Assembly: GCA_028873975.1 (NCBI GenBank)
Contig: JAPPMO010000119.1
Coordinates: forward strand, 104,651-168,650
From: Chloroflexota bacterium
Lineage (GTDB): Bacteria > Chloroflexota > Anaerolineae > Aggregatilineales > Phototrophicaceae
Direction: 5' to 3'
DNA: 64,000 bases
Shown piece after piece: positions 41,581 to 50,043 of the stretch; position 1 is the stretch's first letter, and each line of letters opens with the position of its first letter. The notes under the pieces were generated by a model, which was given only the letters and a program-made list of their open reading frames with translations, did no database searches and was not told the origin of the DNA. The translations under genes and the position numbers were made by a program.

Positions 41581-42876
41581 TTAGCGCAATCCGTAATTGA
41601 CCGCCATTTCCTTCAATACTTCTTCCGCGACAGCGAGCGTATGGTCGACATCGGCTTCGCTATGCGCCGCGGAAATATGATTGCGCTTCATCGCCGTGGG
41701 CAGCATGAAGATGCCGCGCGCTGCCATCTCCGAGCGGAACTGGACATCGGCTTCGCTATTGTTGCGCAGCAGGTCCTGGTAGCGCCTGATGGGTCCGCTC
41801 ATAAAATAGGGTACAAAGACCGATCCATAACCCGCCACTGTCATGTTGATATCGAGCCGATCCGCGATCTGCTGCAGGCCGCGCCGGGCTTTGTCGCCCA
41901 GGCGGAAGAGCCTTTCATAGACAGCGTCGTCTTCCAGCTCGTTGATGGTGGCCAGCGCTGCTGAAGTGGCGACGGGGTGTCCATTGTAAGTGCCGCCCAC
42001 GAAGACATCGCCGCCGGCGCTGGAAAAGCGCATCATCAGGTCTGCCCGCCCGGCCAGCGCGGCGCAGGGGTAGCCGTTGGCGATGGCTTTTGCCAGGGTC
42101 GTCAAATCCGGCAGGATGCCCAGTTTTTCCTGATAGCCGCCGAGTCCATGCCGGAAGCCGGTGATCACTTCGTCAAAGATCAAGATGATGCCGCGCTCGT
42201 CGCACAGGCGGCGCAAGGTCTCCATGAACTCGACTTGTGGCAGGACGCAGCCGATATTATGCGGAATCGGTTCCAGGATGATGGCGGCGATCTCATGCCC
42301 CTGCGCATTCACGGCATTTTCTAGCGCTCCGCTGTCATTGAATGGCAGGACAATCGTGTTTTCGATCGCCTCCGGCAGCATGCCGGCCGAGGCGGGATCT
42401 TTCATGCCGATTTTCTCCGGCGGGCTGATGATGTTCATCAGCAGATAATCATGCCAACCGTGGAAGCAGCCCTGGAACTTGATCAGCTTCGTCCGCCCGG
42501 TGACCGCCCGCGCCAGGCGTTGCGCCATATACGTCGCTTCAGTCCCGGCGCCGAAGATCAGCGCCATTTCCGCCGAGGGCACATGCTCAACAATTTTTTC
42601 CGCCAAACGGATTTCCAGCTCGGTGGTGCCGACGCCGGTGAGATCGACGCCTGCCATGGCTTGGGCGACAGCCTCGTTGACCGCGGGATGGTTATGCCCG
42701 AGGATGATGGGACCGAAGGCGGCGTGATAATCCAGGTAGCGTTTGCCCTCGGCATCAACCAGATAAGCGCCTTCGCCGGCTTCCCAGACGATGGGTTCTG
42801 GCAGCCCGCGCGTACCCGAGTTGACGCCGCCCGGCGTGACGGCGACGGCTCTTTCAAAGAGAGATGCGTTTGTCAT
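41581..42876 (-). CDS. Class III aminotransferase, glutamate-1-semialdehyde aminomutase-like
   Basis: This 431-residue PLP enzyme follows the GSAM / class III aminotransferase pattern: TPGGVNSGTRGLPEPIVWEA, YLDYHAAFGPIILGHNHPAV, GTEATYMAQRLARAVTGR, IILIFDEVITGFRHGLGGYQ, and the PLP-binding Lys in LTTLAKAIANGYPCAAL. It is located in a catabolic operon rather than with tetrapyrrole genes and diverges from HemL, so it is probably a catabolic transaminase for an amino or keto intermediate. It is the last gene of the 54.5-41.6 kb minus-strand run, one base after the preceding amidohydrolase. Confidence 0.83.
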   Translation of the reverse strand: MTNASLFERAVAVTPGGVNSGTRGLPEPIVWEAGEGAYLVDAEGKRYLDYHAAFGPIILGHNHPAVNEAVAQAMAGVDLTGVGTTELEIRLAEKIVEHVPSAEMALIFGAGTEATYMAQRLARAVTGRTKLIKFQGCFHGWHDYLLMNIISPPEKIGMKDPASAGMLPEAIENTIVLPFNDSGALENAVNAQGHEIAAIILEPIPHNIGCVLPQVEFMETLRRLCDERGIILIFDEVITGFRHGLGGYQEKLGILPDLTTLAKAIANGYPCAALAGRADLMMRFSSAGGDVFVGGTYNGHPVATSAALATINELEDDAVYERLFRLGDKARRGLQQIADRLDINMTVAGYGSVFVPYFMSGPIRRYQDLLRNNSEADVQFRSEMAARGIFMLPTAMKRNHISAAHSEADVDHTLAVAEEVLKEMAVNYGLR

Positions 42877-42877
42877 C

Positions 42878-43765
42878 TTAGCTCAACCCCAAAAGCGCTA
42901 GCGAATCGCGATAAATGATCGCTTCCAGTTTGTCTTCCGGAACTCTGGGAAAGTTCGTTCCGTCGACAATTCTGTTGACCGTGTATAAAGCTTCAAAAGT
43001 TTCTGCTGCGGTGGTTACAGGATAGTCGCTGGCGAAGAGCAGCTTGTCAAGAACGTTCCACTCTGTCGCCTTGATCATGGCTTCGTAGAAGCCAAAAGCT
43101 CGGTAAAACAAGCCGGAAACATCGGCATAGACATTGGGATGTTTGCGGATGACAACGGCGGTGTCCACCGTCCAGGGATGGCCCAGGTGCGCCATGATGA
43201 TCTTGAGATCGGGATAGCGCATGGCGACTTCGTCCATCAGCAGAGGGTGGGCATAGCGTATCGGCGCCATGCGCACGGGCGATGTGCCTTGATGAAACAG
43301 AATCGGCAAGCCGTATTTCTGCGCCCGTTCATAGATGGCCAGCGCGCGCGCTTCCAGCGGATGAAAGATCTGATAATTCGCGCCCAGTTTGATGCCGCGC
43401 AAACCGAGATCGCCTTTACACCGTTCCAATTCTTCGAGCGCGCGTGGGTCCTGCGGGTGCAGCGACATGAAGCCGATCAATCGCTCTGGATAGGCTTTTG
43501 CGAAGGCAGCGGTTTTGTCATTGACGTTGCCGGGCATATCGGATGCTTCGTCGACGCCGTTCACGCCGCCAGTGCTGTCGCCCGGATGCCAGGCGACGCC
43601 GAAGACGATGGTGATGTCGGCCGGCGCCTGTTCCCCCAGGTATTCCTCCCAGTTGTACACCGAGCTGACCGCCCGGTCGGGCCGCCAGGCCGGGTTGATT
43701 TTGCGGCGCTCCGGCGGCACCTGGCCGCGATATTGGGGACTGTGCGAATGCACATCAATGATCAT
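42878..43765 (-). CDS. Amidohydrolase family 2 metal-dependent hydrolase
   Basis: This 295-residue TIM-barrel hydrolase has MIIDVHSHSPQYRG with the first His-x-His, GLRGIKLGANYQIFHP, LPILFHQGTSP with a metal His, LKIIMAHLGHPW with a second His and LLFASDYPVTTAAET with the catalytic Asp. Family members are decarboxylases or lactonases for aromatic acids and sugar lactones. It is followed by the aminotransferase and preceded by a second member of the family, 102 bases away. It could open a sugar lactone before the dehydratase step. Confidence 0.83.
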   Translation of the reverse strand: MIIDVHSHSPQYRGQVPPERRKINPAWRPDRAVSSVYNWEEYLGEQAPADITIVFGVAWHPGDSTGGVNGVDEASDMPGNVNDKTAAFAKAYPERLIGFMSLHPQDPRALEELERCKGDLGLRGIKLGANYQIFHPLEARALAIYERAQKYGLPILFHQGTSPVRMAPIRYAHPLLMDEVAMRYPDLKIIMAHLGHPWTVDTAVVIRKHPNVYADVSGLFYRAFGFYEAMIKATEWNVLDKLLFASDYPVTTAAETFEALYTVNRIVDGTNFPRVPEDKLEAIIYRDSLALLGLS

Positions 43766-43867
43766 GAGTCATCCCGTTCGATGGCTTCGAGCGCTTTGAT
43801 TTTACCTCGGCGCAATGAGCCAATCATAGTAGCCATTTTTGGGGAACTCCCGTATTTTGCGTTGGCG

Positions 43868-44698
43868 CTACAAGATACCCGCGAGGTTTTTTCCCATGAC
43901 CTTGTCCATATCTTGTGAAGGGATAAAGCGACAATGATGACGGACGATCTCGATGGCCTGGCGATGGCTGTAAAACCAGCGGCAGACGGGATAATCCGAG
44001 CCCCAAAGCAGGCGATCCGCCCCGTAGCGCCGGTAAATCCCCTGCAGGACAGGCTGCACGTCCGCGAGAGGATAATCCCACTTGGGCTGTGTTGTGCCAT
44101 TGTAAAAGCCGGATACCTTGATATAGACATTGTCGCATGACGCGCTGGCCAGCACTTCCGCCTGCGTCTCCGGCTCGATGACCTTGGGATGGCCCAGGTG
44201 GTGAATCAGGATCCTCAGTTGGGGGAATAGCGCCGCAAGCTTGCGGATATGTGCTTGATGCCCCGGCAGGCAATGGATGCTGGCGATCAAGCCATGGCTC
44301 GCCGCGACCTCAAAAAAAGCCATTCCAGCTTCGGAATGCAGCCAAACGCCTTCGGCGTCGTCGTCCAGCAGATAATGCGTGAAAGCGACCGGATGCCAGC
44401 GTGTGACCGCGCGCTCCAGACGATCCGCGGCGCCAGCGCTGTGATAGCTGTCTTTCCAGCGGCTGTCGACATCGACGGCGTAGACGAAGCGATCGCCGCA
44501 GGCTTTTGTTTTCTCGTGGACATACTGATTGTTGTCGGGGTTGCCCTCGATCTCGGCGCAGACGATGAGCGCTTTGTCCACGCCGTTGCTATCCATCTCA
44601 TAGACCAACTGCTCGATGCTGCCGCGGGTTCCGCGGTCGGGCACGGACCGGTCGTAGGGCCAGGTCTGCCAGGCGTGACAATGGGCGTCAAAGATCAT
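43868..44698 (-). CDS. Amidohydrolase family 2, sugar-lactone-hydrolase-like
   Basis: This 276-residue protein has MIFDAHCHAWQTWPYDR, ASIHCLPGHQAHIRKL, LRILIHHLGHPKVIEPET and DRLLWGSDYPVCRWF, giving the usual His-x-His, His, His and Asp metal and catalytic set. This pattern is shared with L-fucono- and L-rhamnono-lactonases. With the enolase-superfamily and DHDPS-family genes upstream in the same run, a role in converting an aldonolactone to the aldonate is reasonable. Its ATG overlaps the oxidoreductase stop by four bases (ATGA), so the two are probably translated together. Confidence 0.83.
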   Translation of the reverse strand: MIFDAHCHAWQTWPYDRSVPDRGTRGSIEQLVYEMDSNGVDKALIVCAEIEGNPDNNQYVHEKTKACGDRFVYAVDVDSRWKDSYHSAGAADRLERAVTRWHPVAFTHYLLDDDAEGVWLHSEAGMAFFEVAASHGLIASIHCLPGHQAHIRKLAALFPQLRILIHHLGHPKVIEPETQAEVLASASCDNVYIKVSGFYNGTTQPKWDYPLADVQPVLQGIYRRYGADRLLWGSDYPVCRWFYSHRQAIEIVRHHCRFIPSQDMDKVMGKNLAGIL

Positions 44699-45771
44699 GA
44701 TTCAACATCCTCATATAGTTCGTCCAGTGTAACCGCGCCGCCCGCCCGCGCCGCCGAGCGGTAGGCGGCCTCCAGCAATTCCACCGCGCGCCAGCCGACC
44801 AGGCCGGAACAGTGGTTTTCGGCTAGCCCCGTGATGACATCGGCGAAATTGTGAATAGGACCGTAGAAGTAGCGCTTTTCAGCTTCACCGGCGTCCGAAC
44901 CGGAATCTACGAACTCTTTTGCGCCATCTTCGCGTTCCACATGCAGGGTGCCGGCGGTATCGTCGATATCCAGCCAGCCCTTCTCGCAGAAGATGGTCAG
45001 GCGCGTACTCTGTCCGCCGCCGCTGACATGCCCGGTGCCGCCGACGGCGCCGAGGGCGCCGTTCTCGAATTCGACCGTACAAGCGACAACGAGATCGACT
45101 GCCAGCCCGTGATGCGCCATGCGCGCCTGCACCTGACGGACGCGCGTCTCGGTCGTGTAAAAGAGCATGCCGGCCATGTGCGTCAACTGCAATTGCCCGT
45201 GCCCGCCGCCCGAACGGACGGGATCGCCGTAAACATCGCCCGGACGATGCAAGTTGCCAATGTTTACGTTGTCGATGCCGGCCAGCAATTTTGAAACGGG
45301 TCGCGAGAATTGCGCGTCCAAGTATTGAATGGCCCCGAGTTCGCCGCTTTGGATGAGTTCGCGGGCGCGCGCGGTGCAGGGCTTGTAGGTGTGGTTGTAA
45401 CCCATGACGATTTGCTTGCCTTGCTCTTCGGCAAGCCGCAGCAGATGCCGCGCTTCGGCGGCAAGCAGGGTCATGGGTTTCTCGATGAAGACATGCAGCC
45501 CCGCTTCCAGGCATTGGCGCGCGGCGTCGTAATGAGCGGCGTGGTTGGTGGCCACCACAGCCCCGTCAAGCTGAACTTCGCGCAGCATGCTGCCGAGGTC
45601 GCTATAGGTTGCGTTCACGTCGAAGTAATCCGCCGCTTGTCGGGCTTTGGCTTCGTTGATGTCGCAGATGGCCGCGACCTGGATATCGGCGCGTTTGACC
45701 AGGGCCGGCAGGTGATTGGCGGTCGCCCACCAGCCGCTTCCGACGATCGCAACGCTGGCTCTATCGCTCAT
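44695..45771 (-). CDS. Gfo/Idh/MocA family oxidoreductase
   Basis: This protein of about 358 residues shows SVAIVGSGWWATANHLPALV, GAVVATNHAAHYDAARQCLE and HVFIEKPMTLLAAEARHLL. The C-terminal domain contains the ligand-binding segment DPVRSGGGHGQLQLTHMAGM. Three consecutive ATG codons occur at the start; the third (45771) is six bases from an AGGGGAG site and is preferred, and a long upstream in-frame extension into the enolase gene is rejected. It probably oxidises the sugar to the aldonolactone that the coupled downstream amidohydrolase would open. Confidence 0.83.
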   Translation of the reverse strand: MSDRASVAIVGSGWWATANHLPALVKRADIQVAAICDINEAKARQAADYFDVNATYSDLGSMLREVQLDGAVVATNHAAHYDAARQCLEAGLHVFIEKPMTLLAAEARHLLRLAEEQGKQIVMGYNHTYKPCTARARELIQSGELGAIQYLDAQFSRPVSKLLAGIDNVNIGNLHRPGDVYGDPVRSGGGHGQLQLTHMAGMLFYTTETRVRQVQARMAHHGLAVDLVVACTVEFENGALGAVGGTGHVSGGGQSTRLTIFCEKGWLDIDDTAGTLHVEREDGAKEFVDSGSDAGEAEKRYFYGPIHNFADVITGLAENHCSGLVGWRAVELLEAAYRSAARAGGAVTLDELYEDVES

Positions 45772-45794
45772 CATCATCTCCCCTGGCGACGTCT

Positions 45795-47000
45795 CTAGCC
45801 GTAGGTCCGCAAGGTGACGTCGATGTCGGCTGGACCGGAATAGGGGCGGATCCAATCGGCTTTGATATCCATGCCAAAGCCGGGCGCGTCGTTGGGTATC
45901 AGTTGGCCCCCCGCCGGCATGGCCATGCCCGGGATGGGCTGAAGTTCCGCCAGCGGTATGCCCGGGTCGGTACCCAGCCAGTACTCGGCGAAGGGCGATT
46001 CCGGCATGGCAAACGAGAAATGCTGCCCGAAGGGCGAATTGCATCCGCCGTGCAGTATGGTGGGAATGCCCGCCGCTTCCGCGATCGTGTAAATCTTGAG
46101 GGCTTCGCTTAATCCGCCGCACCAACTGATATCGGGCTGCACGACATCGACGGCGCGGTTTTCGATCAGTTGGCGGAAGGCGTGGCGCCCGTGATGATCT
46201 TCGCCGGTGGCGATGGGCATCCAGGGCACAGCCCGTTTGAGGGCGATATGGCCCTCCAGGTCAGGTGGAATCAGGGGCTCTTCCATCCAGCGTAAATGAT
46301 AGGGGCGCAGCCGCTCGGCCATTTGCACGGCGAAGCTCAAGTTGTAAGCCATGACCGGGTTGATCATCAGCTCGGCTTCGGCGCCGATTTGTTCGCGGGT
46401 CGCGGCGACTTTGTCTTCCATCAGGTTGAGCGCGGTGATGCCCATTTCGTAGTGCGCCTGATTGGTGAGCTTGAAGCGCTGGAAGCCGAGCTCCTGCGCC
46501 CAGTCAATGTCATCGCCGGTGGCGTAAAGCGGGATGGCGTCGCGGCTGGGCCCGCCGATAAGTCGATAAACGGGCTGATCCAGCAACTTGCCCTTCAGAT
46601 CCCAAAGCGCCAGATCGACGGCGCTGCGCGCGACATCGGCATGTCCCGCGCTGCCGACGCGCTGCGTAGCGCGCCACATCAGGTCGTTCAGGTATTCGAT
46701 TGCGAAGGGGTCGCGGCCCTGCAACAAAGGCGCGTAAATGTCGTCGATGATGGCGGCGGTGGGTCGGCCAAAATAACTGCGCCCCAAGCCCCAGGCGCCA
46801 TCTTCCGCCGTCACCTGCGCCCAGACCGCGCCGCCTTGGTTGCCGGGGTAGGCGCCGGGCTGGCCATAAAACTCTTCGCGATATTTGCTGATGGGCATGG
46901 CGACGGGAGTCGTCTTGCTCCAGGACGGTCGGCGCGCTTTGGTCTTGGGCGCGGGCTTTGGCAAATCGACATTAACCGCTCGCAGTTCCGTGATCTTCAT
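45795..47000 (-). CDS. Enolase-superfamily (mandelate racemase-like) sugar acid dehydratase with an altered metal ligand
   Basis: This 401-residue protein has both enolase-superfamily domains. The capping domain includes YREEFYGQPGAYPGNQGGAV; the barrel shows ARSAVDLALWDLKGKLLDQP, then metal-site strands at ELMINPVMAYN, WMEEPLIPP and ATGEDHHGRH, and the catalytic-type His in ILHGGCNSPFGQH. The first ligand, normally Asp as in FDCYMS of the rhamnonate dehydratase at 40381, is Asn214 here. Glu240/241 and Glu267 are kept. Overall it is nearest to the rhamnonate and mannonate dehydratase groups. GAGG lies eight bases before the ATG. Either metal binding is changed or the ligand set has shifted; its substrate is probably an aldonate. 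Confidence 0.8.
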   Translation of the reverse strand: MKITELRAVNVDLPKPAPKTKARRPSWSKTTPVAMPISKYREEFYGQPGAYPGNQGGAVWAQVTAEDGAWGLGRSYFGRPTAAIIDDIYAPLLQGRDPFAIEYLNDLMWRATQRVGSAGHADVARSAVDLALWDLKGKLLDQPVYRLIGGPSRDAIPLYATGDDIDWAQELGFQRFKLTNQAHYEMGITALNLMEDKVAATREQIGAEAELMINPVMAYNLSFAVQMAERLRPYHLRWMEEPLIPPDLEGHIALKRAVPWMPIATGEDHHGRHAFRQLIENRAVDVVQPDISWCGGLSEALKIYTIAEAAGIPTILHGGCNSPFGQHFSFAMPESPFAEYWLGTDPGIPLAELQPIPGMAMPAGGQLIPNDAPGFGMDIKADWIRPYSGPADIDVTLRTYG

Positions 47001-47009
47001 ACTATTTCC

Positions 47010-47915
47010 TCAGAATTCTGTGCTGATAAAGAGATGGCTCGCCGCCGCCAGCGCAGCTTCAAGTTCGCGATGATCGGCTTGGTCCAGCGAAGGAAGACCT
47101 GGCTGTCGCAGGACGCCGTTCGTCAAGATGCCGCGCCGTACTAGAATCTCTTTAACGAGCGGCAGGCGCAATTGCTGTGTCAACAAGATCAGCGGCGCGA
47201 TCTGGTTGAAGATTTCGCGCGCCCGCTCCTTGTCGCCGGCTTGATAGGCGCGCCAGATCTGCACGTGGATGTCGACGATCTCGACCGCGGGCATGAAGCC
47301 GGTCGCGCCGCGATCAAGCTCCGACATCATCCAGCGGCAGAAGCCGCCGCCGAATATGCCCCAGCAGCCGGGAATCCGCGCCTCGACAAGTTCGCTGATG
47401 TGATGGGCGCTGGGCTCCATTTCTTCTTTGATGTAATTGATATGCGCAACTTCGGCAAGCAGGCGCTTGAGGAAGGCGATATTCATGCCCGGTCCCAAGG
47501 GCGCGTGCTGGATGATAACGGGGATCCGAGCCGCCTCGGCAATGCGCTTGAAATAAGCGAAGATTTGATCCGGCGTCGCGACGGCGACATAGGGCGGCAT
47601 GGCGATGACGGCGTTGGCGCCGGCATGCGCGGCATGCGCGGCTTGCTCAACCGCAATCGCCGCCGAAGCGCCGGCCACGCCGGCGATGATCGGGATGCGC
47701 CCAGCCCCATGCTTGACGACGAAAGCCACCAGATCCCGCCTTTCCTTGTCGGAAAGGAACATGAACTCGCTGCCCAAAACCGGGAAGACAAGCCCGTCCG
47801 CGCCGGCTCGTATGCAGAATTCGATCTGCCGTTCCATGCTCGGCAAATCAAAGTCGCCGTCGTCGGCGAGCGCTGTCTGTAGCACCGGCAGGATGCCGGC
47901 CAATCGATCAGTCAT
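47010..47915 (-). CDS. DHDPS/N-acetylneuraminate lyase family aldolase or dehydratase
   Basis: This 301-residue TIM barrel has the Schiff-base Lys163 in INYIKEEMEPS and family strands GADGLVFPVLGSEFMFLS and PIIAGVAGASAAIAVEQA. Where lysine-dependent aldolases usually have Tyr-Asn-x-Pro it reads IIQHAPLGPG, with Gln136 for the catalytic Tyr. Gln in this place is seen in some sugar-acid dehydratase members. It could split or dehydrate a 2-keto-3-deoxy sugar acid made by the enolase-superfamily gene ten bases downstream. It lies between that gene and the importer ATPases, in one minus-strand run. Confidence 0.8.
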   Translation of the reverse strand: MTDRLAGILPVLQTALADDGDFDLPSMERQIEFCIRAGADGLVFPVLGSEFMFLSDKERRDLVAFVVKHGAGRIPIIAGVAGASAAIAVEQAAHAAHAGANAVIAMPPYVAVATPDQIFAYFKRIAEAARIPVIIQHAPLGPGMNIAFLKRLLAEVAHINYIKEEMEPSAHHISELVEARIPGCWGIFGGGFCRWMMSELDRGATGFMPAVEIVDIHVQIWRAYQAGDKERAREIFNQIAPLILLTQQLRLPLVKEILVRRGILTNGVLRQPGLPSLDQADHRELEAALAAASHLFISTEF

Positions 47916-47954
47916 CTTGTTTTGGCTCCTCGCTTAAGCTGCGGACGATCCTTG

Positions 47955-48989
47955 TCATTGACCAAAAGCCGCCGAAGATACTCTATCGGAGTATTGTTCA
48001 TCGTACAAAATACAGCGGGCGCGGTGGTCCTTGTCTATGTCTATCTCCTTGGGCGAAACCAGATCGCAGACGCCGGGCTGAAAACTGTCGCAGCGCGGAT
48101 GGAACAGGCAGCCGGAAGGGCGGTGCAGGGGATTGGGGATGGAGCCGGCGATCGATTGCAGTCGCTGCCCGCGCCCGGCGCCGGTCTGCGGTATCGAATT
48201 CAGCAGCGCGCGCGTATAGGGATGTTTTGGGTCCTCGAAGAGCCTGATGACGTCAGTCGATTCCACCACTTCGCCCAAGTACATGACTTCGACCCGATCG
48301 GCGAATTGCGAGACCACGCTCAAGTCGTGGGTGATGAAGAGAATCGCCATATTGAATTCGCGCTGCAGGTCATAGAGCAGGCGCAGGATCTGCGCTTGCG
48401 TCGTCACATCCAAGGCGGTGGTCGGCTCATCGGCGATCAGCAATTGCGGCCGGCAGGAGAGCGCCATGGCGATCATGGCGCGCTGCAGCATGCCGCCGCT
48501 CAATTGATGAGGGTAGCGGTGGATGATGCGCGACGGGCGCGGCATGCCAACCCGATTGAGAATGTCGAGCGTTTGCGCTGTCGCGCCGGCGTGGTCAATG
48601 CTTTGGTGCAAGATGATGGCTTCGTTGATTTGATTGCCGATGGTATGCACCGGGCTGAATGTGGCCATCGGTTCCTGGAAGATCATGGCGATGTCCGCGC
48701 CGCGGATCGCGCGGATCTCGGCGCCTTTTGCCTCCAGCGCGGTCAATTCGATTGCCCGCCCGTCGCGATAATAGTTGATCTGTCCCTCGACGATGTTGCC
48801 CGGCGCGGGAACGATGCGCAGGATGGCCCGCGCCATGACGGACTTGCCGCAGCCGCTTTCGCCGACGATGGCGACCGTCTCGCCGCGCTTGATCTCGAAG
48901 GAGACATCGCGAACCGCCTCGATGGGTCCTTCATCGGTAGAGAAGCGCACCTTGAGATTCTTGACTTCGAGCAAGGGTTCCATAATCAT
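47955..48989 (-). CDS. ABC transporter ATP-binding protein, DppD/OppD type
   Basis: This ATPase of about 344 residues has Walker [10 protein letters not shown], signature [14 protein letters not shown], Walker [13 protein letters not shown] and His switch [10 protein letters not shown]. The C-terminal Cys region ([17 protein letters not shown]) is complete. The ATG at 48989 lies six bases after the preceding ATPase's stop; an ATG two codons on is equally possible. Longer in-frame starts would overlap the upstream gene. With the DppF-type, DppC-type and DppB-type genes and the binding protein at 54.5 kb it completes the importer. Confidence 0.87.
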   Translation of the reverse strand: MIMEPLLEVKNLKVRFSTDEGPIEAVRDVSFEIKRGETVAIVGESGCGKSVMARAILRIVPAPGNIVEGQINYYRDGRAIELTALEAKGAEIRAIRGADIAMIFQEPMATFSPVHTIGNQINEAIILHQSIDHAGATAQTLDILNRVGMPRPSRIIHRYPHQLSGGMLQRAMIAMALSCRPQLLIADEPTTALDVTTQAQILRLLYDLQREFNMAILFITHDLSVVSQFADRVEVMYLGEVVESTDVIRLFEDPKHPYTRALLNSIPQTGAGRGQRLQSIAGSIPNPLHRPSGCLFHPRCDSFQPGVCDLVSPKEIDIDKDHRARCILYDEQYSDRVSSAAFGQ

Positions 48990-48994
48990 CCCGG

Positions 48995-50026
48995 TCAGGT
49001 GCTCGCCGCCGGCTGCGACAGTCCCGAAAGATTCAGTTCGCCGGCGAAATGGCAGCGGGCATGGTGGCGCGGCGCGGTCAGCGTCATTGCCGGCGTCTCG
49101 CGGCGGCAGCGATCCTCGGCGAAGCGACAGCGCGGGTGAAAGACGCATCCGGATGGCGTATTGGCAGGGTCGGCGACATCGCCTTCCAGCGGCACCGGAA
49201 GTTGCCGCAAGCGCGGATTCAATTGCGGGATCGCCGAGCGCAGCGCCGCTGTGTAGGGATGCTGCGGGTCCTTGAAAATGGTAGCGGTATCGGCCGTTTC
49301 GACGATTTTGCCGACGTACATGACGGCGACGCGCTCGCAGATATAATCGACCACGCTGAGGTCGTGGGCGATAAAGAGATAGCTGTAGCGGAACTCCGCC
49401 TGCAGGTCGCGCAGCAGGTTGAGGATCTGCGCCTGCACCGATACATCGAGCGCGGACACCGGCTCGTCGCAGATGATCAAACGCGGGTTGAGCGCCAGCG
49501 CGCGGGCAATGCCGATGCGTTGCCGCTGACCGCCACTGAAGGCATGTGGATAGCGCGACATGTGCTCGGGCCGCAGCCCGACGGATTCCAGCAGATAGGC
49601 GACGCGATCTTCCAGTTCCTTGCCGCGGCAGATCTGATAGTTGCGCATCGGTTCGCCGATAATCTGGCGCAAGGTCATGCGCGGGTTCAGTGATGAGAAG
49701 GGGTCTTGAAAGATCATCTGGATATCGCGGCGATAGGGCAGCATGTCCGGTTCGGGAATGTTGGCCAGGTCCACGGCGCGGCCTTTGGCATCGTATAGCA
49801 GGATTTGGCCTGCTGTCGGCCTGTAGGCGCGGACGATGCAGCGAGAAACGGTCGATTTGCCGCAGCCGCTTTCGCCGACCAGCCCCACAACTTCGCCTTC
49901 GCCGATGGTCAGGCTGACGTCGTCAACGGCTTTGACATAACCAACCGTGCGCCCCATGATGCCCCGCTTGATGGGAAAGTGCATCTTGAGATTCTTGATT
50001 TCCAGCAGAGGTTTTGGCTCGGACAT
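48995..50026 (-). CDS. ABC transporter ATP-binding protein, DppF/OppF type
   Basis: This ATPase of about 343 residues contains the DppF-type opening LEIKNLKMHFPIKRG, Walker [26 protein letters not shown], signature FSGGQRQRIGIARA, Walker B LIICDEPVSALD and IAHDLSVVDYI. The C-terminal region with SGCVFHPRCRFAEDRC is of ordinary length, which contrasts with the large fused homologue at 15813-18380. The start at 50026 (MSEPKPLL) follows the permease stop by 17 bases. Confidence 0.88.
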   Translation of the reverse strand: MSEPKPLLEIKNLKMHFPIKRGIMGRTVGYVKAVDDVSLTIGEGEVVGLVGESGCGKSTVSRCIVRAYRPTAGQILLYDAKGRAVDLANIPEPDMLPYRRDIQMIFQDPFSSLNPRMTLRQIIGEPMRNYQICRGKELEDRVAYLLESVGLRPEHMSRYPHAFSGGQRQRIGIARALALNPRLIICDEPVSALDVSVQAQILNLLRDLQAEFRYSYLFIAHDLSVVDYICERVAVMYVGKIVETADTATIFKDPQHPYTAALRSAIPQLNPRLRQLPVPLEGDVADPANTPSGCVFHPRCRFAEDRCRRETPAMTLTAPRHHARCHFAGELNLSGLSQPAAST

Positions 50027-50043
50027 GGTTTTGCTCGTCCCGC

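Noticed and set aside
41581-42876. Assignment as hemL (glutamate-1-semialdehyde aminomutase of tetrapyrrole synthesis)
   Set aside because: The gene lies in a catabolic operon, and similarity is only at family level; class III aminotransferases of many functions share these motifs.
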